Shown here piece after piece: positions 59,004 through 64,000 of a DNA stretch of 64,000 bases. Where the stretch lies: assembly GCA_030601745.1 (NCBI GenBank), contig JAUWBI010000008.1, positions 1 through 64,000 of the forward strand. The letters run 5' to 3'. How positions within the stretch are numbered: the first letter of the stretch is position 1; each line of letters opens with the position of its first letter. Both the position numbers and the translations under genes were made by a program. The notes beneath the pieces are model-generated. The model made no database searches, was not told the origin of the DNA, and worked only from the letters and a program-made list of their open reading frames with translations. This DNA comes from Phycisphaerae bacterium. GTDB lineage: Bacteria; Planctomycetota; Phycisphaerae; Sedimentisphaerales; Anaerobacaceae.

Positions 59004-61379
59004 CTACTTAACTGGTTCAGCAGCAGTTTTTTCTGGCACGCCGGCAGCACGTAATGCAATTGCCATATCGCGAACGAGCTTGCTTGAGTCATATCTGGCT
59101 GTCCAGTCCAGGACCTTGGCGAAATTGCTGTTCTGGTTTTTGGCCAGCAGATAAATAGCCATCATACGGGCCGGCCAGTGAGTATCGTTCAAATTTTTGG
59201 CCGCACCACTTATTAGCTCGTAATCCAGCGGCAAAGAAAGCATCCCGGCCATAGTATCGACCTTAACGACCCAATCATCGTCGTCAAGGTTATGTACCAA
59301 TGCGGATTTCAACATATCCGGCATCCAGTCGGCATACATAAATTTATAAAGCGGCTCCCGATTTGCCATCGCATGCTGCTCCATTAAAAGGCCGATGAAA
59401 AGCTGTGCGGTTTTGGTTTTTTGGCCCTGCTGTCCCGCCGACAGTGAATTAAACCGGTTTCGCAGATACTTGCCGGTAAGTTCGACGCCCGGGCGCTTCA
59501 CGAGCACCCTGGCCGGCTTTATCCAGGTGAGCCTGTTGGCTATCCTGCCCTCGTCCCGCCCCTCGGAGAGGCGGGGCTCGTCGGTGATTACAGGGTCGAG
59601 ATAAGCCGTAAATTCTATATCCAAAGATGCCTGCGGATAGGTAAGCAGTATCTGCTTAAGTTCGCCCGTAAGCAGACGCAGCGGAATAAAAAGACTCCGG
59701 CCCGGCTCGACAGGTAAGGCAGGCCTAATCTTGACAGATATCAGGTTCGGTATCTTTTTAGTAAGGTCGCCGCTAATACCGGCATCGATTCTTATGTTGC
59801 CGGCAAACAAGCCGTCGTCACTAATTATGAGGGGTTCAGAGGAATTATTTGTTATTGCAATAGTGCCGCCGAATTCGCTGCCGTAGGAAAACTTACTGCC
59901 GCGAACATTTAGCCGGACTGAAATTATTTTCTCCGGGCTAACGAATGTCGGAACGACTGCTTCTCCGAAGCTGTCTTTTAGCGCAGTCAGGACGATATCG
60001 GGGTCAATCGGCGGGATATACTCCGCGCCCTGTTGGACCAGAATCTCTTTGGCCCGTTCCGCCTCCAGCGCCCCGGGGTCTCTGGCGATTGCAGACTTCA
60101 GGGTCTCAATTGCCGAATCTCTTTGTCCCTGCGCCAGTTGAACCTGGGCTAACGTTAAATCGGCGATTTGATTATGCTCATAATTGTCGATAAGTGTCCT
60201 GGCCCATTCGGTCTGCTGATTCATCACGAGTGAATAAGCCAGAATAGCCGCTGCGGTCGGCGAGTTGGGCTCAATTGAATAAGCCTTATTGGCCCATTGA
60301 AGCGCTTTGTCAGCATCCGGCGAGGCAAAACAATAAAACCAGGCCAGTTGTTCGTAGTTCGTAGTTCGTAGTTCATAATCCACCAGCTCAAGTGCTTTGT
60401 CTTCAGCGGCCTTTAGTATCCCAGCTGCCTGCTGTTGGTTGCCGATTTTCGCCGCTGCTTTGCCGGCAATAGCTTCCAGAAGTATGTCAAATCGCCCGCT
60501 CTGGCGTAACTTCTCGGCAATTTTCAGACATCTGTGCTGATTTCGTTGAGTATTATAGCTGCTAATCGACCAGGGCAGATATATCGAGGCCGGCAGAGGT
60601 TGCAACGGATGCAGAAACTTGAACAAATCAGCACAGTATTCGTATGCGTCCGCGGCTGTCTCGTAAAGCTGCAGCCGTTCGGCGTATTGTGCAAAAGTCA
60701 CGGCGGTTTCGATGTCCAGTGGATTTTCGCCTAATGTTAATCTTAGATGCTCAAGATACATTGCAGGCCCAAGCTGGTCGCCCGCAAGTTCAGCCAGCTT
60801 TGCAAACGCCGGCTTATTATATTTATTTTTGTTATACGCAAACCAGAAAGCATTTACAGCATTCGGGTCGTCGGTCTTTTCAACCATCAGCAGGCCGAGC
60901 AAGGTAGCCAATTCAGAATCCAGAGCAGCGCTTTTACCGCCCAGATTCTCTAACATATCTTCAAGGAGCTTCTCTCGCTGCTCACGGGAGTCCAGCTGCT
61001 CAAGCAGGTAATAAACGGCCTCTCGAACCGGCTCAAGGTCGGCTTTATCATTTACGTAGTTCTCAAGCAAGTGATGGACGAGCTGCGAATAGTCTCGCTC
61101 TGGATGTTGACAGGCAAGCCTAAGCATTACGGGGTAAACGTAGTTGGCTCTGCTGTCCAGATTCATCGCGGCGGTTAAGAATATAATCGCCTGTTCGGCC
61201 TGTGCACTGTTGATATTGGGGGAGTTGGCCAGCTCGTATGCTACTTCATAAAATCTTTCGCCGACGGACGGTGAAAACAACCGACCTGAATCTAATCCTG
61301 ATACATCGGGCTGGGCCCAGGCCGACAAAGAGCAGCAGAAAAGCATCGAAAAAACTAAAAAAGACCTACTCTTTAGCAT
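59004..61379 (-). CDS. Secreted TPR/HEAT-like repeat protein
   Basis: Signal peptide; TPR-like helical repeats; 791 aa. Confidence 0.8.
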   Translation of the reverse strand: MLKSRSFLVFSMLFCCSLSAWAQPDVSGLDSGRLFSPSVGERFYEVAYELANSPNINSAQAEQAIIFLTAAMNLDSRANYVYPVMLRLACQHPERDYSQLVHHLLENYVNDKADLEPVREAVYYLLEQLDSREQREKLLEDMLENLGGKSAALDSELATLLGLLMVEKTDDPNAVNAFWFAYNKNKYNKPAFAKLAELAGDQLGPAMYLEHLRLTLGENPLDIETAVTFAQYAERLQLYETAADAYEYCADLFKFLHPLQPLPASIYLPWSISSYNTQRNQHRCLKIAEKLRQSGRFDILLEAIAGKAAAKIGNQQQAAGILKAAEDKALELVDYELRTTNYEQLAWFYCFASPDADKALQWANKAYSIEPNSPTAAAILAYSLVMNQQTEWARTLIDNYEHNQIADLTLAQVQLAQGQRDSAIETLKSAIARDPGALEAERAKEILVQQGAEYIPPIDPDIVLTALKDSFGEAVVPTFVSPEKIISVRLNVRGSKFSYGSEFGGTIAITNNSSEPLIISDDGLFAGNIRIDAGISGDLTKKIPNLISVKIRPALPVEPGRSLFIPLRLLTGELKQILLTYPQASLDIEFTAYLDPVITDEPRLSEGRDEGRIANRLTWIKPARVLVKRPGVELTGKYLRNRFNSLSAGQQGQKTKTAQLFIGLLMEQHAMANREPLYKFMYADWMPDMLKSALVHNLDDDDWVVKVDTMAGMLSLPLDYELISGAAKNLNDTHWPARMMAIYLLAKNQNSNFAKVLDWTARYDSSKLVRDMAIALRAAGVPEKTAAEPVK

Positions 61380-61390
61380 TCATAATCTCC

Positions 61391-61425
61391 GGTAAGCCCC
61401 ACCCCTCCGAGGGGCGGGGTAAGCC
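61391..61425. repeat. GC palindrome flanked by 8-bp direct repeats GGTAAGCC
   Basis: GGTAAGCC-CCACCCCTCCGAGGGGCGG-GGTAAGCC. Confidence 0.95.
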
Positions 61426-61919
61426 CTCGAAAAGCAGTAAGAGTAAAACGGCCATCTTGGCCGTCTTTTCAGGGGCTGGAAGCCCATGTTACTCAATATT
61501 TCGGGCAATTGGCCGTCTTTCTTTATCCCGTTAGAAATAAAAATGCTTACAATTGAAAAACCGTGTATTATACTAAATTCTAACGGGATTTACGTATAAT
61601 GATAGCGGAAGTTGGGTATTTTCTGGGATTGACCACCTTTTTTAGCAATCAGCAGTATCTAAACGAATGTCTTTTTCATATATGCGGCTTATTACAATGC
61701 TTGCCCCGCACCAAACCTGTCCTGAGTGGCCTGTGGTGAGCATGGCCGAACCAAATCGAAGGATAGGCGCTTGCCGCCGTGTCCCGCACGAATTGAGTGC
61801 TAACTCACGTCTAATTAGTGCGGGGTAAATTAGTGCGGGGTCATTGCGAGGCCACAGAATATGGCCGCGGCAATCTCTATTCCATCCTCAATCAATATTC
61901 AATAGTCAATAGAAAATAG

Positions 61920-63509
61920 TCAATTGGAAACGCCTGCCAGCCAGTTGTCGGCAAAGACATCGAGGTCACGCCAATCGATGGAATTATCAGCAGGGAGGCT
62001 AATGTCGCAGAACCGATTCCATTCTGCGTCTGCCGGCTGGGTCAACCAGGCCAATGCAAACATGGCAAAGTCGCTGAAATCCACCTCGCAGTTATAATCA
62101 AAGTCGCCCATATAAGCATAGTTGAACTCGTATGCGCCCATGTCCACGATGTCGGTGTCGTTACAATCGCCATCTATAATCCTCGCGTGGCCGTCCATGT
62201 CCATTTCCGGTAGATTTGGCTCATTGTTGCTGCCCGCGTCGATGCAGGGCGAACCTTCCATCAGCCGCAGGTTGTCGTCCACCGTGCCGGGGATATCGTC
62301 AGCTCCATTAGCGTCCACGAACAGCGGGTCGTCTCCATGGTTACCGGTTCCACCTAAAGCCCCGGTCCAACCCTGGATGCAGGTATTGTTGATAACGGGA
62401 GTTGACGACGCGTAGTTGTGAATCTGTGCCGATTCATCTGTTCCGCCGGCGTCTGTGTTGTGCCAGAGAATGCAGTTTGTCAGCGTCGGGTCGCTAAGTT
62501 CGTTGTAGATCCCGCCGCCTTCATTTGCCGCCGAGTTGGCGCTGAACGAGCAATTGGCCAGGGTTGGGCTGGAGAACTCCCAGTTGCACATGCCGCCGCC
62601 GCCACCTGCGGTGGAATTGCCGGTAAAAATGCAGTTCATTAGGGTAGGGTTGGTGCGTCCAGGAGTTCCAAAACTTGAATTGCCCATTCCACCACCCATG
62701 AACTGAGCAAAGTTCCCCGTGAATGTGCAGTCAGCCAGGACTGGAGAGCTTTCCCAGTTGCATATCCCGCCACCTACCATGGCAGACGCGTTGCCAATAA
62801 AGGTGCAGTCGGTTAGTATCGGATTGCATTCCCCGTCGCCGTGCCCATAGTTGAACATCCCGCCCCCGCCTAATTCGAGAGCCGAGTTGCAAATAAACGT
62901 ACACTCTGTCACTGTTGGCTTGCAATCGTTATAGTTCACATAGTTGAGCATCCCCCCGCCAGCGCCGGTGTAATCAGCGAAGGATCCGTTTGCGTTGCCT
63001 GCGGTGACTGTGAAACCATGCAGAACGGCCGTCTCGTCGACGTCGCTGCCGGTAACGACATGATAGCTGTTCTCTGACCGCGTCGGCTCGGCTAATAAGT
63101 CACAAGGGTCATCTACATCCACGTCATTGCCATTGAGGTCGCCGCTGAGAATGGTCTCGTACGTCTCGATATCTCGTTTATCAGGGTCTGGTTCACCGTA
63201 CCCGGCGTAGCCGCCCTTAATAATCACGCCGTTGATAAGTTGAAATGTGGCGAACCGGTCGCCGGGCGTAACGTAGCCGGCTTCGTCCTGATCCGGCTTA
63301 TAAATTCCCGCAGCCACCCAGATATCATTACCGTCTGTGGCCGCGGCCAATGCGTCCTGAAGATACCTGTAAGCATTGGCCCAACTCGAACCATTACCGT
63401 TTCTGGTGACGTCAACGTAAATAGTTCCTCCCGCAGCAATTGTGCAGTGAATGCCCACCAAAAATACCGCTATTATCACGGACGTTTTCAGATTTGTTTT
63501 CCCAAACAT
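61920..63509 (-). CDS. Secreted beta-helix protein with C-terminal dockerin-like domain
   Basis: GTIYVDVTRNGNGSSWANAYRYLQDALAAATDGNDIWVAAGIYKP; C-term GDFDYNCEVDFSDFAMFALAWL...NSIDWRDLDVFADNWL. Confidence 0.93.
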   Translation of the reverse strand: MFGKTNLKTSVIIAVFLVGIHCTIAAGGTIYVDVTRNGNGSSWANAYRYLQDALAAATDGNDIWVAAGIYKPDQDEAGYVTPGDRFATFQLINGVIIKGGYAGYGEPDPDKRDIETYETILSGDLNGNDVDVDDPCDLLAEPTRSENSYHVVTGSDVDETAVLHGFTVTAGNANGSFADYTGAGGGMLNYVNYNDCKPTVTECTFICNSALELGGGGMFNYGHGDGECNPILTDCTFIGNASAMVGGGICNWESSPVLADCTFTGNFAQFMGGGMGNSSFGTPGRTNPTLMNCIFTGNSTAGGGGGMCNWEFSSPTLANCSFSANSAANEGGGIYNELSDPTLTNCILWHNTDAGGTDESAQIHNYASSTPVINNTCIQGWTGALGGTGNHGDDPLFVDANGADDIPGTVDDNLRLMEGSPCIDAGSNNEPNLPEMDMDGHARIIDGDCNDTDIVDMGAYEFNYAYMGDFDYNCEVDFSDFAMFALAWLTQPADAEWNRFCDISLPADNSIDWRDLDVFADNWLAGVSN

Positions 63510-63597
63510 TTTTTAACCTCCTGAAAAAAATGTGCCTATTTTTCGGATTTGCGCATTGTAAAGCTCGCTTATCTTATGACAATTCAGGGGGACGGGT

Positions 63598-63641
63598 GCT
63601 AAAAGTGCCGCTTTTAGCTATCCACCCACCTCCCGGATAGC
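63598..63641 (-). promoter_or_regulatory. Two adjacent hairpins in 5' leader of beta-helix gene
   Basis: GGATAGC/GCTATCC and GCTAAAAG-CGGCA-CTTTTAGC (minus strand). Confidence 0.55.
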
Positions 63642-63662
63642 CTAAAATATATCGGTATTTTT

Positions 63663-63691
63663 ACTATACCGGCTGTTCTTCTCAATTTCAA
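63663..63691 (-). promoter_or_regulatory. sigma70-like promoter TTGAAA-N17-TATAGT
   Basis: Minus strand; -35 63686-63691, -10 63663-63668. Confidence 0.55.
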
Positions 63692-64000
63692 GAAAAAAAA
63701 GATTTTTTTCAGGCCCGCTCACAGTGCACCTTCGGCACTAAATACGCAATGGAAAACACAGCAAAGAGGCAGAACACAGAATACAGGACACAGAATTCGT
63801 GCATCCAGCATCGCTTGTCCGCCGTAGCTTCAGCGAAGGCGGGAGCATCAAGTATCCAACTTTAGTTCACTTTAGGCACTTTAGTTCACTTTGGCTCACT
63901 CCTCACTAACGAGCATCGAGAATCCAGAAGCCCTCTTTCAAAAACCACAAAGCCCTCTTTCAAAAACCACGATTCTTAAAGCAGTTCATAAGTATATACG

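Overview
64 kb bacterial window. The mix of PEP-CTERM proteins, a planctomycete-style sulfatase cluster, dockerin-like tails, Tat-exported enzymes and beta-helix proteins suggests a Planctomycetes/Phycisphaerae-like chromosome (inference). Contents: a ribokinase + ribose-type ABC transporter operon; a trypsin-Sel1 fusion; a secreted sulfatase/isomerase/DegT/RraA cluster; ArfB; addB-X-addA; PPi-type PFK; FtsY; DnaA; two PEP-CTERM proteins; family-4-like UDG; a stand-alone GMP synthase ATP-pyrophosphatase domain; HisF; GDH; LysR; HAD; a DUF3800-like gene; flavodoxin; an Hc1 histone-like protein; FabZ; tRNA-Glu; a 57-aa ferredoxin absent from the ORF track; and several beta-helix/TPR proteins. 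The most unusual signals are: (1) many short GC-rich palindromes inserted in frame inside ordinary genes (AddA, AddB, a sulfatase, a beta-helix protein, a TPR protein, a lipoprotein), several flanked by short direct repeats and with net lengths divisible by three; (2) tracts with a strict 7-bp (also 8- and 9-bp) period but drifting sequence, including a 24-unit heptamer array; (3) candidate structured RNAs: a promoter-terminator small RNA at ~10.13-10.22 kb, hairpins on both sides of the DUF3800-like gene, and switch-like leaders upstream of a permease-EIIA fusion and a beta-helix gene. All calls were made by eye; no database search was run.
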